A DNA stretch of 32,464 bases from DASYUM01 sp036001225 (GCA_036001225.1 DASYUM010000011.1:1-32464), one strand, 5' to 3'; numbered from the stretch's first letter, positions 9,204 to 19,102 are shown. Made by a program: numbers and translations. The notes: generated by a model from the letters alone, not told the origin.

Positions 9204-9292
9204 TTACACCACGGGGGAGGTCACCGCCGCGCCCCGCTCCCCCCGCGCGGCGCTAGACTTATCGCCGGCCGGGCCGAGAACCGAGCAGCCCA

Positions 9293-9444
9293 AGGACGCA
9301 GGGCCGAGGACCGCCGAGGCGTATGCCGCGCCCGCGAGCCTCCGGGCGTCGCGGGGCTGGGGCCCCGCCGCCCGGGGCGAGCCACCCGATGTTGAGGCGG
9401 GCCGAGGCCCGAGGACGCCGGGATGCGACGGTTATCGGCACGGC
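9293..9444 (-). repeat. Hairpin repeat copy between ctpA and YibQ-family gene
   Basis: The 243-bp gap 9204-9446 is largely this element, which ends 2 bp past the ctpA stop. Positions 9312-9399 are identical to 146-233, and 9422-9444 to 256-278. It carries one complete bulged hairpin (9342-9375: 7-bp outer stem, TC bulge, 7-bp inner stem, TGGG loop). The minus-strand GTG at 9441 opens a 60-codon frame ending at 9259; its first 43 residues match the frame of the nuoM copy except for two Pro/Ala changes. The remainder of the gap (9204-9292) shows nothing recognisable beyond a GC-rich leader. Confidence 0.85.
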
Positions 9445-9446
9445 CG

Positions 9447-10694
<1,248 letters not shown>

Positions 10695-10740
10695 CAACGA
10701 ACCTCCTTCGTACGACCATGAGCTGGAGCGCCGGCGTGGC

Positions 10741-11958
10741 TCACGACCGTCGCTTGAGCCACTGCTCGGGATCCTCCGGCCGCCCCTGGTAGCGCACCTC
10801 GAAGTACAGTCGGGGCCCCGCCAGCGACCCGGTCTCCCCGACCCGGCCGATGCTCTGGCCGGCCTTCACTCGCTCGCCCTCCCCGACCAACAGCTCGGAG
10901 GCGTGGGCGTAGAGCGTGTAATAGCCGGCTCCGTGATCCAGGATGATGAGGTTACCATATCCGCGCAGCCAGCCGCGATAGATCACCGTGCCGGCGTACA
11001 CCGCGCGGATCGCCGCCCCCTCCGCGGCCTCGATGTCCACGCCATGCCGGAAGGTTTCGGTGCCGAACCGCGGGTGGACCTGCCGGCCGAAGGTGGCCAC
11101 GACCCGGCCGGCGGCCGGCCACGGAAGCTGACCGCGGAGCGTCCCCAGGCCCACCGCGGGCGGGCGGGACGCCTCCGGCTCGCCGGGCCGGACGGCGGCC
11201 AGGCGGGCCGGCGGCCGAGCCGCCGCGCGGCGGCTCAGCTCCTGGACGAGCGCTTCCAGCCGGCGGCTTGCCTCGGCGAGCTCGCCGACCATGCGCTCGT
11301 GGGTGGCCCGGTCGTCGCGTACCTGGGCCAGGAGGGCACGCCGACGGCCCGCCTCCTCGTTCATGGCCGTCCGCTCGGTCTCGACCGCGCCCCGCAGGGC
11401 GACCAGCTCCTGGCGCCCTCGCGCGACCGTGGCCTGGCGCGCCTCGAGCCGTTCGGCGCTCTCGGCGAACTCGCCGAGCCGGCCGAGATCCACCTGCGCC
11501 ACCCGGGCCAGCGCCCCCTCGAGCCGCCGACGGGCCAGCCGGTCCGCCTCGCCGAGCCAGCCCGGCCCCGCCGGCGTGTGCCGCACCGCCTCCAGCGCCT
11601 GCAGTCGGGCGCCCAGCGCGCCCCGGTGGACGACGATGTCTTCGGCCACCTGGCCGCGGCGGCCCTCCAGCTGGCGCAACTCGGCTTCGAGCCGCACGAT
11701 CCGGATGTCCAGCCGCCCCAACTCGCTGCGCTTCCGGGCCAGGGTCCGCTCCATCTGCTCGAGCTCGGCCAGGAGCGAGGCCTCCCGACTCCGCGCCGCC
11801 GAGGCCCGGGCGCGCGCCGCCTCCAGCTGGCGGCGCATCTCGCCGAGGGCTTCTTTCTTTTCCTTGAGTGTACCACCCGGGCGCTTCGCCGACGCGGCGG
11901 CGGCCGCGGTCGGCAGCGCCAGCGCGAGCACGAGCACGAGCGCGAGAGCGAGTCTCAT
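10741..11958 (-). CDS. envC: EnvC-like murein hydrolase activator
   Basis: A 405-residue secreted protein: signal peptide (about 1-22, MRLALALVLVLALALPTAAA), long coiled coil (about 30-230, rich in Ala/Arg/Glu/Leu) and a C-terminal LytM (M23-type) domain (about 285-400). The first metal ligands are kept (HGVD), but the catalytic HxH, normally PHLHFEV, reads PRLYFEV. This is the degenerate form seen in EnvC, which activates amidases and does not cut peptidoglycan itself. The ATG at 11958 overlaps the ftsX stop by 4 nt (ATGA), matching the known FtsX-EnvC partnership across the inner membrane. The reading upstream of this ATG is ftsX in another frame. Confidence 0.92.
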   Translation of the reverse strand: MRLALALVLVLALALPTAAAAASAKRPGGTLKEKKEALGEMRRQLEAARARASAARSREASLLAELEQMERTLARKRSELGRLDIRIVRLEAELRQLEGRRGQVAEDIVVHRGALGARLQALEAVRHTPAGPGWLGEADRLARRRLEGALARVAQVDLGRLGEFAESAERLEARQATVARGRQELVALRGAVETERTAMNEEAGRRRALLAQVRDDRATHERMVGELAEASRRLEALVQELSRRAAARPPARLAAVRPGEPEASRPPAVGLGTLRGQLPWPAAGRVVATFGRQVHPRFGTETFRHGVDIEAAEGAAIRAVYAGTVIYRGWLRGYGNLIILDHGAGYYTLYAHASELLVGEGERVKAGQSIGRVGETGSLAGPRLYFEVRYQGRPEDPEQWLKRRS

Positions 11959-12827
11959 CGGCGTGGTCCGCCGAGTCCGCCCAGCCCGCCCACCAGCCCC
12001 AGCACCGCACCGCCACTGAGCAGCGCGGCCCCGAGCGGCCAGCCCGGCGTCGGCAGCGGCACCAGCCCGAGCGCCGCCCGCAGCCAGGCGGCTGCTCCCG
12101 GGGCTCCGGCCTCCGAGACGAGGACGAGCGCGCTCCAGCCGAGCGCGGCGCCGGCCGAACCCTGGACGACCGCCTGGACGAGGAGCGGGCTCCATCCTCT
12201 CCCTTCGGCTGCCTGCCGCTGGGCCGCCACCCCCGTCGCCGCCGCGATGGCGACGACCGCGCCGAGCGCGAGCAGACTGCCGAGCGTCAACCCGACCCGG
12301 CGGAGGCCGTGCTCCACCCGCTCGGCCGGTTCGACCCAGCCGATCGCCGCCTGCACTTCCTCGACGCCCGGCAAGCGACCCAGCGTGTCCACCAACGCCC
12401 GCAGGCCGGCGGCGGTCGCCGGGAGGGCCGGCGTGACTTCGACCCGCGCCGGGACGGGATTGACGGGCAGGCGGTCGAGGCCGGCGGCGGCCGGCCCGAG
12501 GTAGCGGCGCAACTCGGCCAGCGCGTCAGCGGCGGAGATGAACCGCACCGCCGCCACGCCGGGAAGCACGCGAATCGCCGGGAGGACCCGGACCGGGCTC
12601 TCGGCTCGGCCGGGATCGGCGCGCAGCAGCGCGACGATGCGGAGGTCGGCCTGCCAGGCCGCGGTGAGCCGGCCGAAGGCCTCGAGGCCGAGCAGGGTGG
12701 CCCCGAGGACGAAGACGGCGAGCGCCCCCAAGAGGACGGCGCTGGCGCCCGCGGCGCCGGTCCGGCGCAGATCGCGGACGGCGGCCCGGAGAACGGGGAC
12801 CGTGACGGCCGGGCGGGGCTCGACCAT
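11955..12827 (-). CDS. ftsX: Cell division protein FtsX
   Basis: FtsX is the permease-like half of the FtsEX complex that transmits ATP hydrolysis to periplasmic cell-wall hydrolase activators. The 290-residue protein shows one N-terminal membrane helix (about 26-48), an external domain (about 60-165, with FISAADALAELRRYLGP and LPVNPVPARVEV) and three C-terminal helices. ATG 12827 is chosen because a TATAAT box lies just upstream; the alternative GTG at 12866 would add 13 residues across that box. Its usual partner ftsE is not adjacent: gatB lies upstream. The ATGA overlap with the envC-like gene implies coupled production. Confidence 0.88.
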   Translation of the reverse strand: MVEPRPAVTVPVLRAAVRDLRRTGAAGASAVLLGALAVFVLGATLLGLEAFGRLTAAWQADLRIVALLRADPGRAESPVRVLPAIRVLPGVAAVRFISAADALAELRRYLGPAAAGLDRLPVNPVPARVEVTPALPATAAGLRALVDTLGRLPGVEEVQAAIGWVEPAERVEHGLRRVGLTLGSLLALGAVVAIAAATGVAAQRQAAEGRGWSPLLVQAVVQGSAGAALGWSALVLVSEAGAPGAAAWLRAALGLVPLPTPGWPLGAALLSGGAVLGLVGGLGGLGGPRR

Positions 12828-12839
12828 CGCTACGCTTCG

Positions 12840-12845
12840 ATTATA
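12840..12845 (-). promoter_or_regulatory. Candidate -10 box of the ftsX operon
   Basis: A perfect TATAAT reads on the minus strand 12 nt before the ftsX ATG. No TTGACA-like box exists at 16-18 bp (the hexamers read GGTGGG, CGGTGG and GCGGTG). Transcription would begin near 12833, leaving a leader of only about 6 nt. The rest of 12828-12936 holds no gene. Confidence 0.45.
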
Positions 12846-12936
12846 GGAAGGAGCCGCCCCGCCCACCGCAGAGTTTCGCGCCTGGCGCCGCGGTCCGGTC
12901 GCCGGCTTGCGCTCGGCGCCACTCGCGGCGGCCGGC

Positions 12937-14391
12937 CTATGCGGGAGGGAGACGTTGGGTCAGCAAGCGGTTGACTAGCTGGGGGTGGGCTTTCCCCTGC
13001 GTCGCCTTCATGACCTGGCCGACCAGGAAGGCCACGCTCTGCTTCTTCCCTTTCCGGTAATCGGCGACGGCGGCCGGGTTCGCGGCGATCACCTGGTCCA
13101 CCACCGCCGCCAGGGCCCCCTCGTCGGCGACCTGGGTGAGCCCCTCGCGGCGGACGATCGTGTCGGGGTCTTCCCCGCTCCGGGCCATGCGCTCGAAGAC
13201 GTCCTTGGCGATCTTCCCGCTGATGGTCCCGTCGTCCACGAGGGCGACCAGCCGCGCCAGGTGGGCGGGGCGGATGGGGGAGGCGGCCACCGCCGCCGCG
13301 TCACTGGCCAGCTCCCGGAGTAGCTCCGACATGACCCAGTTGGCGAGCGCCTTCGGATTCGGGTGGAGGCGCACCGCCTCCTCGTAGAAGTCGGCCAGGG
13401 CCCGGTCGGCCGTCAGCAGATCGGCGTCGTAGGGCGGGAGCCCGTACTGCTCGACGAAGCGCCGCCGCCGCGCGCGCGGCAGCTCGGGCAGCGCCGCCTC
13501 GATCGCGGCGACCCAGCCCGGGGCAGGCTCGAGCGGCATCAGGTCGGGCTCGGGGAAGTACCGGTAGTCGTGGGCGAACTCCTTGGAGCGCATCGAGAGG
13601 GTCTGACCCTTGTCGGGGTTCCAGAGGCGGGTTTCCTGGACCAGCCGTTCCCGCTGGTCGAGCGCGCGCGCCTGGCGCTCGACCTCGTACTCGAGGGCGG
13701 CCCGGACGTGACGGAAGGAGTTCATGTTCTTGATCTCGACCTTGGTGCCCAGCTCGGACGCCCCGAGTGGCCGGAGCGAGACGTTGGCGTCGCAGCGCAG
13801 CGAGCCCTCCTCCATGTTGCCGTCGCAGACCCCGAGGTAGCGCAGAATGGCCCGCAGGATCCGGAGGTACTCGGCCGCCTCGGCCGGCGAGCGGAGGTCA
13901 GGGCGAGAGACGATCTCCAGCAAGGGCACCCCCGCCCGGTTGAAGTCCACGAGGCTGGCCGCCGCGCTCTCGAAGATCCCGCCCTCGTGGGTCAGCTTGC
14001 CGACGTCCTCCTCGAGGTGGAGGCGCTGGATCCCGACCCGGCGGCTCATCCCGTCGGCGTCCACCTCCAGCCAGCCGTCCTCGGCCAACGGCTCCTCGTA
14101 CTGGCTGATCTGGTAGTTCTTCGGCATGTCCGGGTAGAAGTAGTGCTTGCGGGCAAAGCGGCAGCTGGCGTTGATCCGGCAGTGGAGGGCCCGCGCCGTG
14201 CGGATGCCGAACTCGACCGCCCGACGGTTGATGACCGGCAGCACGCCCGGCATCCCCTGGCAGACCGGACAGGTCTGGTGGTTGGGGACGGCGCCGAAGC
14301 CGGCCGCGCAGCCGCAGAACATCTTCGAGCGCGTGAGCAGCTGGGCGTGGACCTCGAGGCCGACGACGACCTCGTAGCTCTCGGCCGTCAC
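12937..14391 (-). CDS. gatB: Asp/Glu-tRNA amidotransferase subunit B
   Basis: GatB binds the misacylated Glu-tRNA(Gln) or Asp-tRNA(Asn) and activates it for amidation by ammonia from GatA. The 484-residue protein shows the expected start (YEVVVGLEVHAQL), zinc-site cysteines (MFCGCAAGF and HQTCPVCQGMPG), core motifs (KNYQISQYEEPL, HLEEDVGKLTHE, VDFNRAGVPLLEIVS, DANVSLRP, KVEIKNMNSF) and the C-terminal tRNA-binding YqeY-like domain (GKIAKDVFERM). The start is GTG 14391, overlapping the gatA stop by 4 nt (GTGA). Reading upstream only continues gatA in a second frame. Confidence 0.98.
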   Translation of the reverse strand: MTAESYEVVVGLEVHAQLLTRSKMFCGCAAGFGAVPNHQTCPVCQGMPGVLPVINRRAVEFGIRTARALHCRINASCRFARKHYFYPDMPKNYQISQYEEPLAEDGWLEVDADGMSRRVGIQRLHLEEDVGKLTHEGGIFESAAASLVDFNRAGVPLLEIVSRPDLRSPAEAAEYLRILRAILRYLGVCDGNMEEGSLRCDANVSLRPLGASELGTKVEIKNMNSFRHVRAALEYEVERQARALDQRERLVQETRLWNPDKGQTLSMRSKEFAHDYRYFPEPDLMPLEPAPGWVAAIEAALPELPRARRRRFVEQYGLPPYDADLLTADRALADFYEEAVRLHPNPKALANWVMSELLRELASDAAAVAASPIRPAHLARLVALVDDGTISGKIAKDVFERMARSGEDPDTIVRREGLTQVADEGALAAVVDQVIAANPAAVADYRKGKKQSVAFLVGQVMKATQGKAHPQLVNRLLTQRLPPA

Positions 14392-15857
14392 CGCACGCCC
14401 TCCAGCGCCGGCCGGCGGCGGGGTTCGCTGGCCCGCTCGTAGGCGGCGCCGATCCGGAAGAGGGTCGCCTCGTCGAAGGGACGGCCGGTCAGCTGGAGAC
14501 CGATCGGAAGCCCAGCCGCGGAAAAGCCACACGGCACCGAAAGCGCGGGCACCCCGGCCAGCGGCGCCGGGATGGTGAAGACGTCGTTCAGGTACATGGC
14601 CAGCGGGTCTTCGGTTTTCTCGCCGAGCTTGAAGGCGGGAGTGGGCGCGGTCGGGCCGACCAGCGCGTCGACCTCGGCAAAGGCCCGGTCGAAGTCGCGC
14701 CGGATCAACGTCCGCACCCGCTGAGCCGTCCCGTAATACGCCTCGTAGTACCCGGCCGACAGCGCGTAGGTGCCGAGCATGATACGCCGCTTGACCTCGG
14801 CGCCGAAACCCTCGGCCCGGGTCCGGGCCGTCATCCCGACCAGGTCCTTGGCGCCGGCCGCCCGGTGGCCGTACTTCACGCCGTCGTAGCGCGCGAGGTT
14901 GGACGACGCCTCGGCGGGGGCCACGATGTAGTAGGCGGCGACCCCGTACTCGGTGTGGGGGAGCGAGACGCGCCGGGGGCGGGCCCCGAGCCGCTCCAGG
15001 GTCGCGATCGCTTCCCGGACCGCCGCCTCCACCTCGGGATCGAGACCGGCCCCGAAGTACTCGTCGGGGATTCCGAGCGTGAGCCCGTGCACGCCCTGGT
15101 CGAGGCCGGCCTGGTAGTCCGGCACCGGAGAGTCGGCCGACGTCGAATCCATGGGATCGTGGCCCGCGATGGCCTCCAGCAGAAGGGCCGCGTCGCGCAC
15201 GTCCTTGGTAATCGGCCCGATCTGGTCCAGCGACGAGGCGAAGGCGATCAGGCCGTAGCGAGACACGCGACCGTAGGTCGGCCGGAGTCCCACCACGCCG
15301 CAGAGGGCCGCCGGCTGACGAACCGAGCCGCCGGTGTCGGTGCCGAGGCCGGCGGCCGCCAGGTCGGCGGCGACCGCGGCCGCCGATCCCCCCGAGGAGC
15401 CGCCGGGGACGCGGTCGAGCGCCCACGGGTTCCGGGTCGGGTGGTAGCCGGAGTTCTCGGTCGAGGACCCCATGGCGAACTCGTCCATGTTGGTCTTGCC
15501 GAGGACAATCGCGCCGGCGGCGAGCAGCCGCACGATGACCGTCGCGTCGTAGGGCGGGACGAAGCCGGCCAGGATCTTCGAGCCGCAGGTCGTGGGCACG
15601 CCGCGCGTGCAGAGCACGTCCTTGATCGCGAGAGGGATGCCTTCCAGAGGCCGGGGCGGATCGCCGCCCCGGAGCCGTTCGTCGGCGGCGACTGCCTGGG
15701 CGCGGGCCGCGTCGGCGCTCACGTGGAGGTAGGCGCCGAGCGTCGGGTCCAGGGCCGCGATGCGCGCGAGGTAGGCCTCGACCAGCGCGGGGGCAGTGAC
15801 CGCGCGGCGGCGGAGCGCGGCGAGCGTCTCGTGGACGGTGAGCCCGGTCCAGTCCAC
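14388..15857 (-). CDS. gatA: Asp/Glu-tRNA amidotransferase subunit A
   Basis: GatA is the glutaminase/amidase subunit of GatCAB. The 489-residue protein belongs to the amidase-signature family: catalytic Lys in PLAIKDVLCT, the cis-Ser in the Gly/Ser loop RVPGGSSGGSAAAVAA and the nucleophile Ser in GTDTGGSVRQPAAL. The specificity region TYGRVSRYGLIAFASSLDQIG follows. The start is GTG 15857 (VDWTGLTVHETL), with AGGGG upstream. gatC ends 59 bp earlier, and a remnant of the repeat family fills that gap. Order gatC-gatA-gatB is the usual one. Confidence 0.97.
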   Translation of the reverse strand: MDWTGLTVHETLAALRRRAVTAPALVEAYLARIAALDPTLGAYLHVSADAARAQAVAADERLRGGDPPRPLEGIPLAIKDVLCTRGVPTTCGSKILAGFVPPYDATVIVRLLAAGAIVLGKTNMDEFAMGSSTENSGYHPTRNPWALDRVPGGSSGGSAAAVAADLAAAGLGTDTGGSVRQPAALCGVVGLRPTYGRVSRYGLIAFASSLDQIGPITKDVRDAALLLEAIAGHDPMDSTSADSPVPDYQAGLDQGVHGLTLGIPDEYFGAGLDPEVEAAVREAIATLERLGARPRRVSLPHTEYGVAAYYIVAPAEASSNLARYDGVKYGHRAAGAKDLVGMTARTRAEGFGAEVKRRIMLGTYALSAGYYEAYYGTAQRVRTLIRRDFDRAFAEVDALVGPTAPTPAFKLGEKTEDPLAMYLNDVFTIPAPLAGVPALSVPCGFSAAGLPIGLQLTGRPFDEATLFRIGAAYERASEPRRRPALEGVR

Positions 15858-15871
15858 GGCCCCTACTCTCC

Positions 15872-15916
15872 GAGGCCGGGCCGAGAGTGACGGGATGCGA
15901 CGGTGATCGGCACGGC
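15872..15916 (-). repeat. Short remnant of the repeat family after gatC
   Basis: The 59-bp gatC-gatA gap contains only the gene-proximal end of the repeat. Positions 15894-15916 match 256-278 and 9422-9444 at all but one of 23 bases. It abuts the gatC stop directly. The single change turns ATA into ATC in the frame that opens with GTG at 15913, so it is silent there; that frame closes after 16 codons (MPITVASRHSRPGLGE) at 15863. The hairpin part is absent. Confidence 0.7.
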
Positions 15917-16216
15917 TTACTCTTCCAGGATCTTCGGCACCCGAAACAGCTCCCCTTCCGGCTCCGGCGCATTGGCGAGCATCGCCTCGGCGGGGTAGGA
16001 CGGTCGCACCTCGTCCTCGCGCATCACGTTGACGAGCGGAAGCACGTGGGCGGTGGGCGGCACGCCGGTGGTGTCCACCGCCCGGAGCTTCGCCACGTAG
16101 CCGAGGATGGCGTCGAGCTGGCTCCGCATCCGTTGCTTCTCGGCCGGCGACAGGTCGAGCCGGGCCAGACGGGCCACGTGCTCGACTTGGGCGAGGCTGA
16201 TGTTCGGTTCGGGCAT
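15917..16216 (-). CDS. gatC: Asp/Glu-tRNA amidotransferase subunit C
   Basis: GatC is the small subunit that wraps GatA and GatB together. The 99-residue protein has the family pattern ISLAQVEHVARLARLDLSPAEKQRM, a linker with VDTTGVPPTAHVLPLVNVMREDEVRPS and the C-terminal FRVPKILE. Two starts are possible. The ATG at 16216 has GGGAG 8 nt upstream and is preferred; a GTG three codons earlier (16225) has GAGGAG upstream. pcrA stops 12 bp before the ATG, so the gene is part of the same operon. Confidence 0.95.
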   Translation of the reverse strand: MPEPNISLAQVEHVARLARLDLSPAEKQRMRSQLDAILGYVAKLRAVDTTGVPPTAHVLPLVNVMREDEVRPSYPAEAMLANAPEPEGELFRVPKILEE

Positions 16217-16228
16217 GGCGGACACTCC

Positions 16229-18385
16229 CTACAGCTCCTCGAGGTGAGCGTATTGTAGCGCGAGGCGCTTCTTGCCGACGGCGGCGAAGTTCACGGTCAC
16301 CACGACGTCCTGGCCGTCCCGCTGGACCCCGACGACGAGGCCCTCGCCCCACCGGGGATGCCGGACCCGCGCGCCGACCCGCAGGGGAAGGTCCTCGTCC
16401 TCGGCGGCGGCGGCCGGCGGCTGCGGGCGCGCCCATCCGGCCGAGCCGCTCAGCGCGACCAGCGCGTCGGGCGGCATCTCGAGGAGGAAGCGCGAGGGCT
16501 CGCGCATGCCGGCGAAGGCGCCGAGCCGCCGCTGGCAGGCGTAGGAGAGGAAGAGACGCTCCTTGGCCCGGGTGAGGCCGACATACGCCAGCCGACGCTC
16601 CTCCTCGACACCGTCGGGATCCTCCAGGGCCTTGCCGTGGGGAAAGACGCCCTCCTCGAGCCCGGTCAGGAACACCACCGGGAACTCGAGACCCTTCGCC
16701 GAGTGGAGCGTCATCAGCGTCACCGCCGCGCGCGGCTCGCTCAGCTCGTCCACGTCGGAGAGAAGCGCCACCGAATCCAGGAACGCGGCGAGGTCGCCCC
16801 CCCCGTCCTGGGCTTCGAACTCCGCCGCCGCCACCGCCAGCTCGTCGAGGTTCTCGAGCCGGCTCACGGCCTCGGCCGTGCCTTCGCGCTCGAGCGCGTC
16901 CCGGAGGCCGGTCGCGTCGATCACCGCCGCGATCCGATCAGCCAGCGGCCGCGGCTCGGCAACCAGCGCGGCCAGCTGCTCCCGGAGCGCGGCGAAATCG
17001 CGAAGCGCGCGCCCGGCCTTGCCGCCCACCGCCGCGCCGGCGGGGCCGGCCGCGGCGGCGAGGAGCGAGCCGCCCTCGCGGGCGGCCGACTCGGCCAGCC
17101 GGGCCAGCGTCGCCTTGCCGATCCCGCGCGGCGGCACGGCGATGGCGCGCCCGAAGGCCAGGTCATCGTCGGGATTCAGGGCCAGCCGGAGATAGGCCAG
17201 GGCGTCCTTGACCTCCTTGCGGGCATAGAACCGGACGCTCCCGACGATGTGGTAGGGGACACCGGTGGTCCGGAACGCGTCCTCCAGCACGCGCGACTGA
17301 GCGTTGGTCCGGTAGAAGACGGCGATCGCGTCGAGCGCCACGCCCTCGCCGCGGAGACCGGCGACGGTGCGGGCGACCCAGGCCGCCTCGCCCAGCTCGT
17401 CCCAGGCCCGGAACACGCGGGCCGGCTCCCCGCGGGGGTTCTCGGTCCAGAGCGCCTTCTCCTTGCGCGCTTGATTGTGGGCGATCACGGCGGAGGCGAT
17501 TTCCAGGATCCGGCCGGTCGAACGGTAGTTTTGCTCGAGCCGGACGACGCGGCAGTCGGGGAAGTCACGCTCGAAGTCGAGGATGTTGCGGAGGTCGGCT
17601 CCCCGGAAGCCGTAGATGGACTGGTCGGGATCGCCGACCACGCCGAGGTTGCCGCGCCCGCCGCACAGCAGCCGGAGCAGGCGGTACTGGGCGGCGTTGG
17701 TGTCCTGGTACTCGTCGACCTGGACGTACCGCCAGCGGGTCTGGTAGTAGGCCAGCACGTCGGGGTGTCGCTCCCAGAGCCGGATCGGCGTCAGGAGGAG
17801 GTCGTCGAAGTCGAGCGCCCCCGCGGTGCGGAGCCGGGCCTCGTAGCGGACGAACAGCCGCGCCAGCTGCGCCTCCCGAGGGGTCCGCGCCGCCTGCTCG
17901 ACGTCGGCGGCGCCGAGGAGCTGGTTCTTGGCCCGGCTGATCCGGGCCACCACCGCGGCCGGCGCCCACAGCCGCTCGTCCAGCCCCAGCTCCCGGGTCA
18001 GGTCCCGGACGACGCTCAGGCGGTCCTCCTCGTCGTAGATGAGAAAGCTCCGCGAGTAGCCGAGGTGGTGGATCTCCGCTCGCAGAATCCGAACGCAGGC
18101 GGCATGGAACGTGGCCACCAGCGGCGCCCGCACGCCCCAGTCGGCCAGCAGCGCCTCGACGCGCTGGGCCATCTCACCGGCCGCCTTGTTGGTGAAGGTG
18201 ACGGCGAGAATCTGTCGCGGGTCCGCCCCCCGGGCGATCAGGTAGGCGATGCGGTGGGCGATGACCCGGGTCTTGCCGCTGCCGGCGCCGGCCAGGACCA
18301 GCAGCGGTCCCTCGCTGTGGAGGACCGCTTCCCGCTGGGCCGGGTTCAACCCGGCGAGGATCGCCTCAACCCGAGCTTCCGTCAC
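16229..18385 (-). CDS. pcrA: UvrD/PcrA-type DNA helicase
   Basis: A 718-residue superfamily 1A 3'-5' DNA helicase for repair and replication-fork maintenance. Motifs in order: Q motif LNPAQREAV (13-21), Walker A AGAGSGKT (32-39), TFHAACVRIL, Walker B VDEYQDTN, motif III GDPDQSIYGFRGAD, motif IV QNYRSTGRIL, motif V TLHSAKGLEFPVVFLTGLEEGVFPH and motif VI YVGLTRAKERL. The C terminus (RVGARVRHPRWGEGLVVG...) is the Tudor-like domain of PcrA/UvrD that contacts RNA polymerase, which favours this over Rep. The start is GTG 18385, 7 nt after the upstream gene. Confidence 0.95.
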   Translation of the reverse strand: MTEARVEAILAGLNPAQREAVLHSEGPLLVLAGAGSGKTRVIAHRIAYLIARGADPRQILAVTFTNKAAGEMAQRVEALLADWGVRAPLVATFHAACVRILRAEIHHLGYSRSFLIYDEEDRLSVVRDLTRELGLDERLWAPAAVVARISRAKNQLLGAADVEQAARTPREAQLARLFVRYEARLRTAGALDFDDLLLTPIRLWERHPDVLAYYQTRWRYVQVDEYQDTNAAQYRLLRLLCGGRGNLGVVGDPDQSIYGFRGADLRNILDFERDFPDCRVVRLEQNYRSTGRILEIASAVIAHNQARKEKALWTENPRGEPARVFRAWDELGEAAWVARTVAGLRGEGVALDAIAVFYRTNAQSRVLEDAFRTTGVPYHIVGSVRFYARKEVKDALAYLRLALNPDDDLAFGRAIAVPPRGIGKATLARLAESAAREGGSLLAAAAGPAGAAVGGKAGRALRDFAALREQLAALVAEPRPLADRIAAVIDATGLRDALEREGTAEAVSRLENLDELAVAAAEFEAQDGGGDLAAFLDSVALLSDVDELSEPRAAVTLMTLHSAKGLEFPVVFLTGLEEGVFPHGKALEDPDGVEEERRLAYVGLTRAKERLFLSYACQRRLGAFAGMREPSRFLLEMPPDALVALSGSAGWARPQPPAAAAEDEDLPLRVGARVRHPRWGEGLVVGVQRDGQDVVVTVNFAAVGKKRLALQYAHLEEL

Positions 18386-18392
18386 GCGGGCA

Positions 18393-19022
18393 TCACGGGC
18401 GCGGCGGGCGGCGGCCCAGCCTGGGCAAGCGCCGCCGCCAGAGCCCCTGGCCGATCAGGAGGAGGAAGGCCATGCCGATCAGCGGCACCGTGAGGAGCAG
18501 CAGCTGGCGGCGGGCGGCGGCCCAGGGGGTCCACGCCTGCACGGCCGGCCCCGCCTGCGCGCGAAGCGCGGCCACCAGGGCGGCGAAGGGCGCGGCGCCG
18601 AGCAGGCGGGCGGTCGCCGTGAGGTTGCCGTGCGCGGTCTTGACGGTCACGTGGCCACGGGCGGGCACCACCCCGACCTCGCGGACCTCGGCCCACCGGG
18701 CCCGGAAGCCGCCGAGCAGCCGCTCCACCCGGATCCCCTCGTCCCCGATCTCGATCGTCATCTTCACCAGGTCCTGGATCACCACGATCAGCCAGGCCAG
18801 CGTGAGTGCGGCCAGGGTGACCGTGCCCACGAAGAGCAGGAGGCCCCGTCCCACCTCGGATTCGGCCCGCTCCGCCCAGAACAGACCGACGACCCGCGCG
18901 GCGGCCGCGATGAGCCCCGCGATCAGGAGGACGACGATCCACTGCGCGACGGTGGCACCCCGGCGGTGGGCCGGCGTGGCCTCGATTCGAACGACGCCTT
19001 CCGGAACGACGGGCTCGGCCAT
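18393..19022 (-). CDS. Membrane protein with PH-like domain
   Basis: A 209-residue membrane protein of unknown role. Two helices come first (about 24-46 and 62-84). They are followed by a cytosolic bacterial PH-like domain (about 86-160: KMTIEIGDEGIRVERLLGGFRARWAEVREVGVV), then a third helix (about 170-190) and an Arg/Pro-rich tail. ATG 19022 is supported by GGGGAGGG about 6 nt upstream. It is the first gene of the operon that continues with pcrA and gatCAB and lies directly behind a good promoter. The domain call rests on pattern only; no function can be named. Confidence 0.75.
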   Translation of the reverse strand: MAEPVVPEGVVRIEATPAHRRGATVAQWIVVLLIAGLIAAAARVVGLFWAERAESEVGRGLLLFVGTVTLAALTLAWLIVVIQDLVKMTIEIGDEGIRVERLLGGFRARWAEVREVGVVPARGHVTVKTAHGNLTATARLLGAAPFAALVAALRAQAGPAVQAWTPWAAARRQLLLLTVPLIGMAFLLLIGQGLWRRRLPRLGRRPPRP

Positions 19023-19073
19023 GCCAGTCCCTCCCCGACCGCAGCGGTGGACGGGTCGTGTTCTCGAGGAAGG

Positions 19074-19102
19074 ATAGTACCGGCTCCCGTGGGGACCTTC
19101 AA
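19074..19102 (-). promoter_or_regulatory. Sigma70-type promoter of PH-pcrA-gatCAB operon
   Basis: On the minus strand TTGAAG (19102-19097) is separated by exactly 17 bp from TACTAT (19079-19074). Transcription would start near 19067, giving a leader of about 45 nt that includes the GGGGAGGG ribosome-binding site. The promoter lies between the repeat element at 19148-19387 and the first gene, so glmS read-through is not needed for this operon. Confidence 0.7.

Noticed and set aside
9293..9444. Integron attC site
   Set aside because: Bulged hairpins behind stop codons recall attC, but the genes are housekeeping genes in operons, no integrase is present, and I could not find the paired R/L boxes with the conserved core bases.
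12937..15972. A 1011-codon fusion of gatB with a longer N-terminal part
   Set aside because: The extra N-terminal half is gatA read in the wrong frame; the true gatB starts at GTG 14391.
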